DNA of 64,000 nucleotides. Source: Xanthomarina arctica. GTDB taxonomy: Bacteria > Bacteroidota > Bacteroidia > Flavobacteriales > Flavobacteriaceae. Under the pieces are notes generated by a model that saw only the letters and a list, made by a program, of their open reading frames with translations, was not told where the DNA came from and did not search any database. The stretch covers positions 248,001-312,000 of the forward strand of contig NZ_BMFQ01000002.1 in assembly GCF_014638915.1 (NCBI RefSeq). Reading direction: 5' to 3'. A program made the translations under genes and the position numbers. Below are positions 53,128-62,731 of the stretch, piece by piece. Positions within the stretch are counted from its first letter, which is position 1. Each line of letters opens with the position of its first letter.

Positions 53128-54324
53128 ATGCCAGGATTTGAATTATTTGGTGATAAAGAACGAAAAGAATTAAACGATGTTTTAGACAACGGTGTTTTAA
53201 TGCGATATGGTTTTGATGGCATGAGAAATGGTCATTGGAAAGCCAAAGCATTGGAAACGGCATTAGAGAGTCAGCTTCAAGTAAAACATGCGCAATTAGT
53301 TTCTAGTGGCACGGCGGCTGTAACTGTTGCCATGGCTAGTGCCGGAATTGGAGCAGGAGACGAGGTTATTATGCCAACATTTACTTTTGTTGCAAGTTTT
53401 GAAGCTATTATGATGCTGGGTGCAATTCCCGTTTTGGTAGATATAGATGATACCTTAACACTATGTCCTAAAGCAGTATCAAATGCCATTACGCCAAAAA
53501 CAAAAGCCATTATGCCAGTACATATGTGTGGAAGTATGGCAAATATGGATGCTTTACAGGCTATCTGTAAAAAGCATAATTTAATTTTAATTGAAGATTC
53601 TTCTCAAGCAACAGGTGCTACTTATAAAGGGAAACCTCTTGGGAGTATTGGAGATTTAGGATGTTTGTCCTTAGATTTTGTAAAAATTATTACAGCTGGA
53701 GAAGGTGGAGCAGTTCTAACCAATAACGAGAAGTTTTATACCCATGCCGATCATTATTCAGATCATGGACATGACCATAAAGGCTCTGATAGAGGTGCAG
53801 AAACACATCCATTTTTAGGTTATAATTTTAGAATTTCAGAATTGCATGCGGCTGTAGGTTTAGCTCAGTTAAGACGTTTAAACGAATTTGTTGCTATTCA
53901 AAAAATAAACTATAACATCCTTCGTGAAGCACTTTCAAGAATTCCTGAAATAACTTTTAGAACAGTTCCTGCTGGAGGAGAAGAGAGTTATTCTTTCTTA
54001 AGTTTCTTTTTACCAAATTTAGAAATTACCAGAAATGCGTCGAATGCTTTAAAAGAAGCAGGAATTGATGCTTGTTTTCATTATTTCGATAATAGCTGGC
54101 ATTATATTAGAGAGTGGAAACATCTTAAAGACTTAAAGTCCTTGTATCCTATTTCATCTGAAGTTAAGGAAGGTTTAGAGTATCTTCAAACAAAAACCTT
54201 CGAGCAGTCTGATCATTATATTGCCAGAAATATTTCATGTTTAATAAAACTGTCTTGGACAGAAGAACAGGTTAAAGAGCGTGCTCAATTAATGGTTAAA
54301 GCAATTACTTCTGCTTTAAAATAG
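53128..54324 (+). CDS. DegT/DnrJ/EryC1/StrS family PLP aminotransferase
   Basis: 398 residues. Fold-type I features: VSSGTAAVTVAMASAGIG, GDEVIMPTFTFVASFEAI, VDIDDTLTLCPKAVSNAI, IEDSSQATGATYKG, and the PLP-binding Lys186 in LDFVKIITAGEGG. NFRISELHAAVGLAQL is the usual subfamily signature. Members transaminate keto-sugars for lipopolysaccharide or antibiotics, but here no other sugar genes are near, so the substrate is open. A His/Asp-rich loop (YSDHGHDHKGSDRG) lies mid-protein. Confidence 0.92.
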   Translation: MPGFELFGDKERKELNDVLDNGVLMRYGFDGMRNGHWKAKALETALESQLQVKHAQLVSSGTAAVTVAMASAGIGAGDEVIMPTFTFVASFEAIMMLGAIPVLVDIDDTLTLCPKAVSNAITPKTKAIMPVHMCGSMANMDALQAICKKHNLILIEDSSQATGATYKGKPLGSIGDLGCLSLDFVKIITAGEGGAVLTNNEKFYTHADHYSDHGHDHKGSDRGAETHPFLGYNFRISELHAAVGLAQLRRLNEFVAIQKINYNILREALSRIPEITFRTVPAGGEESYSFLSFFLPNLEITRNASNALKEAGIDACFHYFDNSWHYIREWKHLKDLKSLYPISSEVKEGLEYLQTKTFEQSDHYIARNISCLIKLSWTEEQVKERAQLMVKAITSALK

Positions 54325-54371
54325 GTTATATAAAACATTTTTGTAATTTTAAGTGACTAATTCAGCTTAGT

Positions 54372-57300
54372 ATGAGTCACTTAAGATTACTTTTATTGTT
54401 TCTGTTTCCAATGGTTGTTCTATCTCAAAGCAATAAACAAATTGCATTTAGAGAATTGACAGTAGAGCAAGGTTTATCTCAAAATAGCGTTGTAAGTATA
54501 GCTCAAGATAGCCTAGGTTTTATGTGGTTTGCCACCCAAGACGGTTTGAATAAATATGATGGTAGAAAATTCACCCACTACAATTTTCAATTTGAGGATG
54601 TAACAAGAACAACTTTCAGCAAATTAGGGAAGATTTATGTGGATAGATTAGGTGTTCTATGGATAATAAGTAATTCTGGAATTCTTCAAAAGTATCATCA
54701 AATTACCGACGATTTTCAGAAACTTCAGAAATTTAAAAATTCCAGTGTTATTTTTCAAAATAAGCAATTGGATTATTTTGTTGGCACTTTTGGAGAAGGT
54801 CTGTTTCAGATTGATAACAAAACGAAAGACACCACACAAATTCTACAAGGTTTAGATAAAAGCATTGATATCTATGATCTTATTCAAAGCAAGAATCAAA
54901 TTGTTGGAGCCACTTCAAAAGGCCTTTTATATCTTGACGGCAAGAATTATAAAATCAACCAACTCGTAAATTTTGAAGATACTAATTTCAGTTCTTTGGC
55001 TATCTCTGAAAATGAAACTATTTATCTAGGAAGTTTCGGAAATGGATTGTTTATTAAATCGGCTATTGACGACAGCTTTAAACAGTTCGAAGGGTTTTCT
55101 TCGAAACTCTTTCCTACCAATCTAATTATTCAGGATATATTAGTAGATAAACATCAAAATATATGGATTGCTACTTATGACCAAGGTGTCTATATTATTA
55201 ATTTTAAGCAACGGTCTTATCAGCATTTTCTTGCTAATAAAAACGATCCATATGCATTGCATTATAATGATGTTTTAAACTTGTTTGAGGATTTTACTGG
55301 CACTATTTGGTTAGGAACAGATGGCGCAGGTTTAAGTTATTTTGATGAATATCTAGTCAAATTTAATGTCTTGACTAATAAGCAAATGGCCAAGGATGTC
55401 CATGTGGATGTGATACGTGCCATAACCGTAAAGGATAATGACATTTGGCTTGGAACTTCAGGCAAAGGACTTACAAAAATTAACACAAAAACGAATGAAT
55501 TAGTAACATTAACAGCTGAAAATTCGCAACTGAAAGGAGATAGAATTATGAGCCTGATGGTTTTTCAAGACGGTTTGTGGATTGGCCATCAATCTGAAGG
55601 CCTTCAAAAGTTAATAAATACAGATGAAATAATCTCATTTCCAGAAACCGAAACATTAACCATTTGGAAAATTTATGAAGCTTCCAAAGATAAATTATGG
55701 TTATGTACCAGGAATCAGGGATTAATTTTATATGATATAAATAAAGGGATAGAACAAAAATTCGATTCACAGAATTCAAATTTAACCTCCAATAATATTC
55801 GGACCATAGAAAAAGGAGACGCATCAATTTTTTGGATTGGAACAGAAGATGAAGGCTTATTTAAATTAGACATGCGGACTAATTTTATTGAAAAAATAGA
55901 TTCTATTTCTCATCCCATAAAATCATTAATTTTCAATAATAAAACTCTTTGGATTGGCACCAATGGTAATGGTTTGTTAGAATATCATGTGGAAACAGGC
56001 CAAACAACAACCTACACTAAGGAACAAGGTTTACCCAATAATGTTATTTATGGGATTTTACCAGATAATCAAAATAATCTATGGTTGAGTTCTAATAAAG
56101 GGATTTCAAAATTTAGTATGTCAAACAGTGAAATTGAAACCTATAGTAATTATGATGGATTGCAGGCTTTTGAGTTTAATACAGGAGCTTATTATAAAGA
56201 TGATAAGAACATCTTGTACTTTGGGGGTTTGGAAGGTTTAAATTGGTTTAATCCTAGTCAGTTGGTCTTTAACCCAACAAAACCAAAAACGATTATTACA
56301 AATTTTGATGTTTTTAATCAACCTAGAGATTTAGAGAATCATCTAGAATTAAAATATAAAGAAAACACTGTCACGTTTACATTTTCCTCCTTACATTTTT
56401 CGCAACCAGAGAGGAATGAATATAAGTACAGACTTATAAATAATGATCCCGAATGGATTTCTTCAGGAAATACCAACGTAGCCCATTATACAAATTTACC
56501 TTCAAACACCTACAAGTTTGAAGTGATTTCAAGCAATTATGATGGCGTATGGAATACAGTACCAGCAACTTTTTCTTTTACTATTTTAAAACCTTGGTAT
56601 GCTACCAATTTAGCTAAATTTATATATGTTCTGTTAGGCGTTTTATTTGCTTTGGGCTTTTACAAGTATTTAAAATGGCGTTGGCATATTAAAAATCAAT
56701 TGCGTTTAGAGCATGAAGAAACCGAGCGTCTAAAAAAAATAGATGAATTTAAAACCAAGTTATACACTAATATTTCACATGAATTTAGGACACCACTCAC
56801 TTTAATTTCCGGCCCAATAGATAACCAATTAGCAAAACCAGAATTATCGAAAAAAGATAAAAAAGAATTATCTCTGGTTAAACAAAATGCTGATAGACTA
56901 CTTAAACTAGTTAATCAGATGCTTGAATTATCTATGCTGGATTCCGGGCAGATTAAACTAAAAGTATCTCAAGATAATTTAAGCGTTTTATTAAGGCAGA
57001 TTGTTAGCGCTTTTCAATATAAAGCAAATAAAAATGCCACTAAAATAAACTCTAAAATTCAGAATTTAAATGATGCTTGGTTTGATAAAGATATTATTGA
57101 AAAAGTCATTTCAAATATGTTATCCAATGCTGTAAAATATGCTCCAAAAGAAAGTGTTATTCAGTTTGAAGCCAATCAGCAAGAAGGGATGCTTGTTGTT
57201 TCCATTATTAATGAAACGCAACATGTAAGCAAAACAGATTTAAGCAAGTTGTTTCAACGTTTTTATCAGGATAATCAATTGTCTGAAGGTGTAGGTGTAG

Positions 57301-58247
57301 GTTTAGCCTTGGTGAGAGATTTAGTAACTTTATCTAAGGGCACTATTATTGCTAATAATATAGCTCATAATAAAATTCAGTTTACCATATCGCTTCCTAT
57401 TAATAAAGCAGCTTTTAATGAAGAAGAATTAATTATTAAAGCTGTTGAAATAAAAAAACAAGATGTATTTGAGGAAAATTTAGTTTTATCTTCAGATACT
57501 CCGACACTTTTAATTGTAGAGGATGAAACGGATATTCGATCATTTATTGTATCCATGTTTAAAAATGACTATCACATTATTGAAGCTAGAAACGGGAAAA
57601 TAGGAGTTGAAAAGGCTCAGAAAAAACTTCCAGATTTAATAATTAGTGATATTATGATGCCAGAATTAAATGGTATTGAATTATGTCAAGCTATTAAAAC
57701 TAATGAACTTACTAGTCACATTCCTGTTATTTTACTAACAGCAAAAGTAGGCGAGGAGAATGAAATTGAAGGTTTGAAAATTGGAGCAGATGCCTATGTT
57801 ACAAAACCGTTTAATGGCGAAAAATTAAAAATTAGGGTTGAAAAACTAATTGAAAGCAGACTAAAACTTCAAAAGCATTTTAGTAAATCTTTAAGTATTA
57901 ATCCCGAATTGGCTATTACCTCAACAGAGACCGAGTTTTTAAAACGTTTACAATCTGTTTTAGACAAACATATTACCGATCCGGAATTTACTAGCGATGC
58001 TTTTAGTAAACATATGCATATAAGCAGAACGCAACTTCATAGAAAATTAAAAGCCATTACAGGAATGACTGCAAGCGAGTTTATACGTTCTCAACGATTA
58101 AAATTGGCTGTAGAACTTCTTAAAAAATCTGATGCTACCATATCTGAAATAGCCTATCAAGTAGGTTTTAATACACCATCTTATTTTATAAAATGTTTTA
58201 AAGAAACTTACGGTAAAACTCCTAACGATCATAATTCTAGGAGTTAG
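54372..58247 (+). CDS. Hybrid two-component regulator (HTCS): periplasmic propeller, kinase, receiver, AraC HTH
   Basis: 1291 residues. Signal peptide (ending VLSQ); about 12 propeller-type repeats to about 640 (LGFMWFATQDGLNKYDG, NIWIATYDQGVYI, TIWLGTDGAGLSYFD, TLWIGTNGNGLLEY); Y_Y_Y domain (NEYKYRLINNDPEW) to about 740; a membrane segment at about 745-765; HisKA with His in NISHEFRTPLTLI (about 801); HATPase; receiver with Asp in LIISDIMMPELNG (about 1093); AraC HTH at about 1195-1290. It senses a ligand and binds DNA directly. In Bacteroidetes such proteins usually control glycan loci, but no SusC/SusD genes lie in the window. Confidence 0.95.
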   Translation: MSHLRLLLLFLFPMVVLSQSNKQIAFRELTVEQGLSQNSVVSIAQDSLGFMWFATQDGLNKYDGRKFTHYNFQFEDVTRTTFSKLGKIYVDRLGVLWIISNSGILQKYHQITDDFQKLQKFKNSSVIFQNKQLDYFVGTFGEGLFQIDNKTKDTTQILQGLDKSIDIYDLIQSKNQIVGATSKGLLYLDGKNYKINQLVNFEDTNFSSLAISENETIYLGSFGNGLFIKSAIDDSFKQFEGFSSKLFPTNLIIQDILVDKHQNIWIATYDQGVYIINFKQRSYQHFLANKNDPYALHYNDVLNLFEDFTGTIWLGTDGAGLSYFDEYLVKFNVLTNKQMAKDVHVDVIRAITVKDNDIWLGTSGKGLTKINTKTNELVTLTAENSQLKGDRIMSLMVFQDGLWIGHQSEGLQKLINTDEIISFPETETLTIWKIYEASKDKLWLCTRNQGLILYDINKGIEQKFDSQNSNLTSNNIRTIEKGDASIFWIGTEDEGLFKLDMRTNFIEKIDSISHPIKSLIFNNKTLWIGTNGNGLLEYHVETGQTTTYTKEQGLPNNVIYGILPDNQNNLWLSSNKGISKFSMSNSEIETYSNYDGLQAFEFNTGAYYKDDKNILYFGGLEGLNWFNPSQLVFNPTKPKTIITNFDVFNQPRDLENHLELKYKENTVTFTFSSLHFSQPERNEYKYRLINNDPEWISSGNTNVAHYTNLPSNTYKFEVISSNYDGVWNTVPATFSFTILKPWYATNLAKFIYVLLGVLFALGFYKYLKWRWHIKNQLRLEHEETERLKKIDEFKTKLYTNISHEFRTPLTLISGPIDNQLAKPELSKKDKKELSLVKQNADRLLKLVNQMLELSMLDSGQIKLKVSQDNLSVLLRQIVSAFQYKANKNATKINSKIQNLNDAWFDKDIIEKVISNMLSNAVKYAPKESVIQFEANQQEGMLVVSIINETQHVSKTDLSKLFQRFYQDNQLSEGVGVGLALVRDLVTLSKGTIIANNIAHNKIQFTISLPINKAAFNEEELIIKAVEIKKQDVFEENLVLSSDTPTLLIVEDETDIRSFIVSMFKNDYHIIEARNGKIGVEKAQKKLPDLIISDIMMPELNGIELCQAIKTNELTSHIPVILLTAKVGEENEIEGLKIGADAYVTKPFNGEKLKIRVEKLIESRLKLQKHFSKSLSINPELAITSTETEFLKRLQSVLDKHITDPEFTSDAFSKHMHISRTQLHRKLKAITGMTASEFIRSQRLKLAVELLKKSDATISEIAYQVGFNTPSYFIKCFKETYGKTPNDHNSRS

Positions 58248-58270
58248 CAAACAAGCCTATCTCATTTTTC

Positions 58271-58303
58271 TGAAACATATCTTCTAACCTTTGAAACATA
58301 TCT
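58271..58303 (+). promoter_or_regulatory. 12-nt direct repeat at 21-bp spacing
   Basis: TGAAACATATCT occurs at 58271-58282 and again at 58292-58303, two helical turns apart. It lies 24 nt after the stop of the HTCS gene and upstream of the genes that follow. Same-face direct repeats suit an AraC-type dimer, so this is a candidate binding site for the adjacent regulator. Confidence 0.5.
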
Positions 58304-58358
58304 AGCATTCAAAGGCTGTATTTCCATATACTTTTATCACTCCTTAAAGAATAGATTA

Positions 58359-58499
58359 ATGAAACGTATTTCAAATAGCCAAAAAGAAGATGAAGACGCT
58401 AAAATTTATTTGAACATCGATCATCTTAAAAACGGGCAATACGAACTACAGATTTTACTAAACAACAAAGTTGTAAAATCGGTTAAGATTATAAAGTGA
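58359..58499 (+). CDS. 46-residue protein of unknown function
   Basis: ATG at 58359 to TGA at 58497-58499 encodes MKRISNSQKEDEDAKIYLNI then DHLKNGQYELQILLNNKVVK and SVKIIK. The LKNGQYELQILLNNKVVKSVKI pattern has the alternating strand character of a T9SS-tail-like or lipocalin-like strand pair and reads as real coding sequence. It has no signal peptide. It stands between the HTCS gene and a secreted protein gene. Confidence 0.55.
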   Translation: MKRISNSQKEDEDAKIYLNIDHLKNGQYELQILLNNKVVKSVKIIK

Positions 58500-58618
58500 A
58501 AAATGTCTTCAAGTAATAGATACTAAAGGATGGTACTCTTATTTGTATGATACCCTTTATCAATAGCAAAACAAAATTTGAATAAATTAACAAAAACGGC
58601 AATTTAAAAGTATAAAAT

Positions 58619-59791
58619 ATGAAAACGAAATTAATTGTAGTGATCACAATTTTTATATTTCAATTCTGTAAAGCACAACAATCACAAACTGCTTTACTTC
58701 AAGTTGAAAACTATAACAAAGGCGAATTAGAACTTAAAATAACGTCTTTTGGTGATAATAATCCAATAACCATTGGTAAAGTTCTGGCAGACGGAACAAT
58801 CTATTTTAACTGGTTAGCTGCAGACCTAAGCAATATTAATGGAAATGACTATATGACGAGGTCAATTAAAAACTTCTATGGAGGTAACTTTTGTCAGGAT
58901 CCTAACGTTGTTGTCACCAATGAAAATACAACTCTAGTAGAAATTAAATATATCTATTTATTTAAATACGGCCAAGCAGTAGGAGCCATTATACCCTCTA
59001 CACAAATAGATGTAGAACATAATAATGATCAATTAGGGAGCACCATTAATTGGATTTATAGTGATTCTGATACTAATGTTAAGGCACATTGTACCGAAAA
59101 TAAAGCATGGGAAGACCTATATGATTTTGATCAAACGATAACTTATGAACTTAAATTGAAAAAAGGTTTTAATCTGGTATCAAATACTTTAACAGCCATT
59201 GAGGAATGGGATACGGAGGAAGAAAAAGGGAGTTTGCCAAGATCCAGAATCATTCAATCGTTAGATCAAATTCCTGGCAACCTGCATTGGCAATTAAAAT
59301 ATTGGGCAAATGACGAGGCATTAGAAATTGAACAACAACTTGTTAAGTTAAAACCAATAACAAAACAACAGTATGAAAGTTGGTTGCCAAAAAAGTTAGG
59401 AAAGTTAAAACGAACTAACTATGAAATTGGTAAAGCAATAGAGCGGATACCAAACAAAAATAATGTAAATCTCCTTTTTGAAAAAGACGCACAAACAATA
59501 GATCTCACTATTATAGATTGTGCTGGTAATAAAGATGCAGTAGGTGCATATACAATGATTATGAATATGCTAAGTCGAGATTGGAAGGATAAAACCAAAA
59601 CAGGTTACAATAGCGCTACAGAAATGGATGGTAAACGTGTAATGACAGAGTATAATGAAAAAGAAGCTAAAACAACACTTAACTATAATGCAAATAAACG
59701 ATTTATAATTAAAGCAGAAGCAACAAACATGAATCCAGAAGAAATTTGGGAGCATTTAAAAACCTTAAACCTTAAAACACTTAAACCTTAA
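58619..59791 (+). CDS. Secreted protein of unknown function
   Basis: 390 residues with signal peptide (MKTKLIVVITIFIFQFCKAQ). The middle has VKAHCTENKAWEDLYDFDQT and a long FNLVSNTLTAIEEWDTEEE segment; the C-terminal third contains DGKRVMTEYNEKEAKTTL and ANKRFIIKAEATNMNPEE. No named domain recognised. The last codons (LKTLNLKTLKP) are encoded by a run of short tandem repeats that continues past the stop. First of several envelope-protein genes at this end. Confidence 0.75.
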   Translation: MKTKLIVVITIFIFQFCKAQQSQTALLQVENYNKGELELKITSFGDNNPITIGKVLADGTIYFNWLAADLSNINGNDYMTRSIKNFYGGNFCQDPNVVVTNENTTLVEIKYIYLFKYGQAVGAIIPSTQIDVEHNNDQLGSTINWIYSDSDTNVKAHCTENKAWEDLYDFDQTITYELKLKKGFNLVSNTLTAIEEWDTEEEKGSLPRSRIIQSLDQIPGNLHWQLKYWANDEALEIEQQLVKLKPITKQQYESWLPKKLGKLKRTNYEIGKAIERIPNKNNVNLLFEKDAQTIDLTIIDCAGNKDAVGAYTMIMNMLSRDWKDKTKTGYNSATEMDGKRVMTEYNEKEAKTTLNYNANKRFIIKAEATNMNPEEIWEHLKTLNLKTLKP

Positions 59792-59818
59792 AACACTAAA
59801 ACACTAAAACCTTAAAAC
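59757..59818 (+). repeat. Tandem 7-9-bp AAACCTT / AAAACACT repeats
   Basis: Eight consecutive units of the type AAA(A)CCTT or AAA(A)CACT(T) span the end of the preceding gene and the spacer before the next. They encode the last residues of the upstream protein, so a change in repeat number would alter its C-terminus or stop position. Confidence 0.7.
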
Positions 59819-59819
59819 T

Positions 59820-60482
59820 ATGAAAAAAATGAAAACAATTTATTTAACACTAGTATGTACCATTGGAATGGTTGGATTTAATTCCTGTAGTAGTGATGAT
59901 GATAATAAAAATGATGATGATTATGATGTTGGCTGTACAGAATTAACCTGGTATCAAGATGGAGATCAAGATGGATTTGGTGACCCAAATAATTCTCAAC
60001 TATCCTGCACGCAACCCACAGGCTATATTTCGGATAATACCGATTTTGATGACGCAAATGCAACAGCCTATCCTGGCGCAGATGAACTATGTGATGATGG
60101 CATAGATAATAACGGAAATGGAGTGGTTGATGAGTGTGGTGTCCTTAGTCAAATATCAGGAACTTGGACAACAAACTTTGGCGTCTCATACACAATTACT
60201 AATTCAACTATAATAGAAACAACAAATAACTATACATATCACATCTTAGTTTCTGAGAGTAACTATGTTATCTGTTTAAATGATGCCAGCAATCCTTTTA
60301 ATGCTGATTTATATAGCAAGTTCGTCTTTACCAATATAGAAACGAACACGTTTAACCTCTGTCAACCCTTTTATGACAGTGAATCTCAAGAGTTTATAGA
60401 AAATGCAACAGATCCCACAAATCCTGATGATTTGGATGCAGGTTGTGGCGGTTTCGCGTGGAGTCTAGTTACTAGAGATTAA
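59820..60482 (+). CDS. Lipoprotein with MopE-like metal-binding motif
   Basis: 220 residues. Lipoprotein signal (MKKMKTIYLTLVCTIGMVGF then NSCSSDDD), then an acidic linker. CTELTWYQDGDQDGFGDPNN, SDNTDFDDANATAYPGADEL and CDDGIDNNGNGVVDECG make up the putative metal-binding repeat seen in MopE-type proteins. These Asp-rich loops usually bind calcium. The rest (ISGTWTTNFGVSYTITNSTI) resembles a lipocalin-like barrel. Surface-exposed lipoprotein, probably held by calcium. Confidence 0.8.
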   Translation: MKKMKTIYLTLVCTIGMVGFNSCSSDDDNKNDDDYDVGCTELTWYQDGDQDGFGDPNNSQLSCTQPTGYISDNTDFDDANATAYPGADELCDDGIDNNGNGVVDECGVLSQISGTWTTNFGVSYTITNSTIIETTNNYTYHILVSESNYVICLNDASNPFNADLYSKFVFTNIETNTFNLCQPFYDSESQEFIENATDPTNPDDLDAGCGGFAWSLVTRD

Positions 60483-61001
60483 AATTTTCTGTCATTACTA
60501 GGAAAAAGGAACTAGCAATGTGGTAATCTGTTCATTGAGAATGCTATTAAATAGATTGCTACACTGCTAAATGAAAATTTAAATAAGTGTCAATTCCGCT
60601 AAATATAAGTACCACAATACTACTTATAAAAGTTTTACTCCACATTAAATTCGGAACGAACCATGAAGCAGATTCTATAAATCCAGTTTGCCAAATCTAA
60701 AAGATCTCCACTTCCTTATAGAATTTGGAACTGCAAGCGCAGTTGAATCAACTAGAAATATAATGGATCTCGAATTAGAATCCAAGTCATATTTATAAAA
60801 CCATTTAAAAGAATAATAACTTTTGGTAAGCCAACAAAATACCAAAACGACATGTTTAAAATTTATGTAAAGATGATTTGAGCGAAAAGAAATCACCAAA
60901 ACATTTAAACACACGAAGACAAATAATTAAAAATAATTTTTAAAAATGTTAACCTTTTATCAAAAAAACTATTAATAATAAAACATAAAAATATTAAAGA
61001 G
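60483..61001. other. Long intergenic region, no gene recognised
   Basis: About 520 bases. A 36-codon plus-strand stretch at 60688-60798 (LPNLKDLHFLIEFGTASAVE) and a 79-codon minus frame (60675-60914) are open but match nothing I recognise; they may be decay products. The last 100 bases are AT-rich and probably hold the promoter of the DUF4412 gene, although no clean TAnnTTTG was found. Confidence 0.4.
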
Positions 61002-61823
61002 ATGAAACTATTATTTACAACAATCCTATTTGTTTTTAGTGCATTTGCAAGCCAAGCACAAATTTTTGATAGACTAGCTGATAAGGCAGCAAATTCGGCT
61101 GAAAGAGCCCTTGATAGAAAAGTGGAGCAAAAAGCTCAGAAAGAAACAGATAAAGCTTTCGATTCGGTTTTTGAAAGTGATGGTACTAAAAAATCGAAAT
61201 CTTCAAAAGAAGATACCACAACAACAAACAGTAAAACTCCAGAGGCTGTTTATAATTTTTCTCATAAATATGTCATGCAAATTGAAAGTGGTAAAAACAT
61301 TAGCACCTTAACGTATTTTCTAGCAAAGAACCAGAATTATTTTGGCAATATCATTGAAAGTACAACAATCATGATGAGTGTATTGGATCTAACTAAAAAA
61401 ACCATGTTTATGTTTACAGAAGCTGGAGGCCAAAAAATGCTCATGTCAACTTCTTTGGATATTAACGATTTGGTAGATGATGAGGATACAACAAATAAAG
61501 ATATCAAAGTAGAAAAAACCAACAACACCAAAGTCATTTTAAACTATACCTGTAGAGAGTTTATAGTAACAAGCGACGATTTTAATGGAAGTTTTTGGGT
61601 AACTCAAGAAGCAGATATCACTTTTCCAAGTGGCTTTTATAACATGGACAATAAGAAAAGCAAAACCAACCAGAAATGGATGAATAATGTTGAGGGATTA
61701 ATGCTTGAAATGGACATGACTACAACTAGCGGAAAGAAAACAGAATCGATAAAAATGACCTGTGTAGCTTTAGAAAAATCAGACTTTTCTATAAATACTA
61801 AAGAGTATAAAAAATTCATGTAA
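61002..61823 (+). CDS. DUF4412 domain secreted protein
   Basis: 273 residues with signal peptide (MKLLFTTILFVFSAFASQAQ). An Ala/Glu/Lys-rich helix (DKAANSAERALDRKVEQKAQ) comes first, then the DUF4412 core: YVMQIESGKNISTLTYFLAK, MFTEAGGQKMLMSTSL, LNYTCREFIVTSDD and SFWVTQEADITFPSGFY. The family is periplasmic or surface-exposed in Bacteroidetes and uncharacterised. It is followed after 22 nt by the duplicated-domain lipoprotein gene, so they may be co-transcribed. Confidence 0.85.
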   Translation: MKLLFTTILFVFSAFASQAQIFDRLADKAANSAERALDRKVEQKAQKETDKAFDSVFESDGTKKSKSSKEDTTTTNSKTPEAVYNFSHKYVMQIESGKNISTLTYFLAKNQNYFGNIIESTTIMMSVLDLTKKTMFMFTEAGGQKMLMSTSLDINDLVDDEDTTNKDIKVEKTNNTKVILNYTCREFIVTSDDFNGSFWVTQEADITFPSGFYNMDNKKSKTNQKWMNNVEGLMLEMDMTTTSGKKTESIKMTCVALEKSDFSINTKEYKKFM

Positions 61824-61845
61824 AACCAATTAAATATAAAGCATT

Positions 61846-62601
61846 ATGAAAACATTACAAAAAATAAGTCTTGGAGTTTTTTTTATGATAACTCTATCTT
61901 TCTTAATTACATCTTGTAGTATAGATTCTTTAGACAGCAATGATGATCAACAGCAACAACAAACATATCCATTGGACGATTTGCAAGGCAATTGGATTCG
62001 AATAGGTGGTAATAACCCAACCAATAATGGCATGAAACTAAATGTCCTTGACAATATAGGTGAAATTACATTTGCTGCTCAATCTGAATTCAATATTGGA
62101 GATATTAAATGGAAAGATATTGAAGGGCAAAGCTCAGGAAACTATACACATAGAGAACTTGGAAGTGATTACAGTTACTATGCAGCATCTATAGATTTTG
62201 GAGTGGATGATACCTTGCGTGTCAATGTAAATAATTCTGGAGCCGGTAATATTCAAAAATGGGTCCGTGAGTCAAATTATACACCACAATCTGTTTTTCT
62301 TGCCGGATTACAAGGCGAATGGATTCGTGTAGGCGGAAATAACCCAGTAAATAATGGGATTGTAATTGATGTGGAAGAAACTACGGGAACTATAACAGAT
62401 CCTCATTTATCCGAATTTGATTTAGGAGACCGCAAATGGAAAGACATTTATGCTATAGATGGTAATAGTTTTATTTATGAAGAACTGGGAAGCGATAATA
62501 ATTATTATACCTCCACCATGGAACTTGGGGTTGCAGATACCTTAAGAATTGATGTAAATAACAGTGGTGCAGGAAATATCCAGAAATGGGTTAGACATTA
62601 A
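61846..62601 (+). CDS. Lipoprotein with two tandem copies of an unrecognised ~100-residue domain
   Basis: 251 residues. Lipoprotein signal ends in ITSC. Two copies: LQGNWIRIGGNNPTNNGMKL, FNIGDIKWKDIEG, ELGSDYSYYAASIDFGV and NNSGAGNIQKWVRE; then LQGEWIRVGGNNPVNNGIVI, FDLGDRKWKDIYA, ELGSDNNYYTSTMELGV and NNSGAGNIQKWVRH. The strong similarity points to a recent internal duplication. The pattern (GxWxRxGGNNP, W-K-D-I) suggests a small beta domain, not assigned to a family I know. Confidence 0.8.
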   Translation: MKTLQKISLGVFFMITLSFLITSCSIDSLDSNDDQQQQQTYPLDDLQGNWIRIGGNNPTNNGMKLNVLDNIGEITFAAQSEFNIGDIKWKDIEGQSSGNYTHRELGSDYSYYAASIDFGVDDTLRVNVNNSGAGNIQKWVRESNYTPQSVFLAGLQGEWIRVGGNNPVNNGIVIDVEETTGTITDPHLSEFDLGDRKWKDIYAIDGNSFIYEELGSDNNYYTSTMELGVADTLRIDVNNSGAGNIQKWVRH

Positions 62602-62626
62602 ACTAACTAACTAACTAACTAACTAA
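62600..62626 (+). repeat. Tetranucleotide microsatellite (AACT)6
   Basis: Six copies of AACT directly after the stop codon of the duplicated-domain gene. A weak hairpin AATCATTTT/AAAATGATT follows at 62630-62657. Slippage could change the length of the untranslated region; there is no coding effect. Confidence 0.75.
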
Positions 62627-62731
62627 AAAAATCATTTTTAGTGATTACAAAATGATTGAACGCATGCATTCATTAACTAAATATATAATCAAAGAAGTCT
62701 TGAATTAAAGATTTTTTTAAAAAACATCAAA

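Noticed and set aside
60675-60914. 79-residue minus-strand frame
   Set aside because: No recognisable motif or start context; reported only as part of an unassigned gap.
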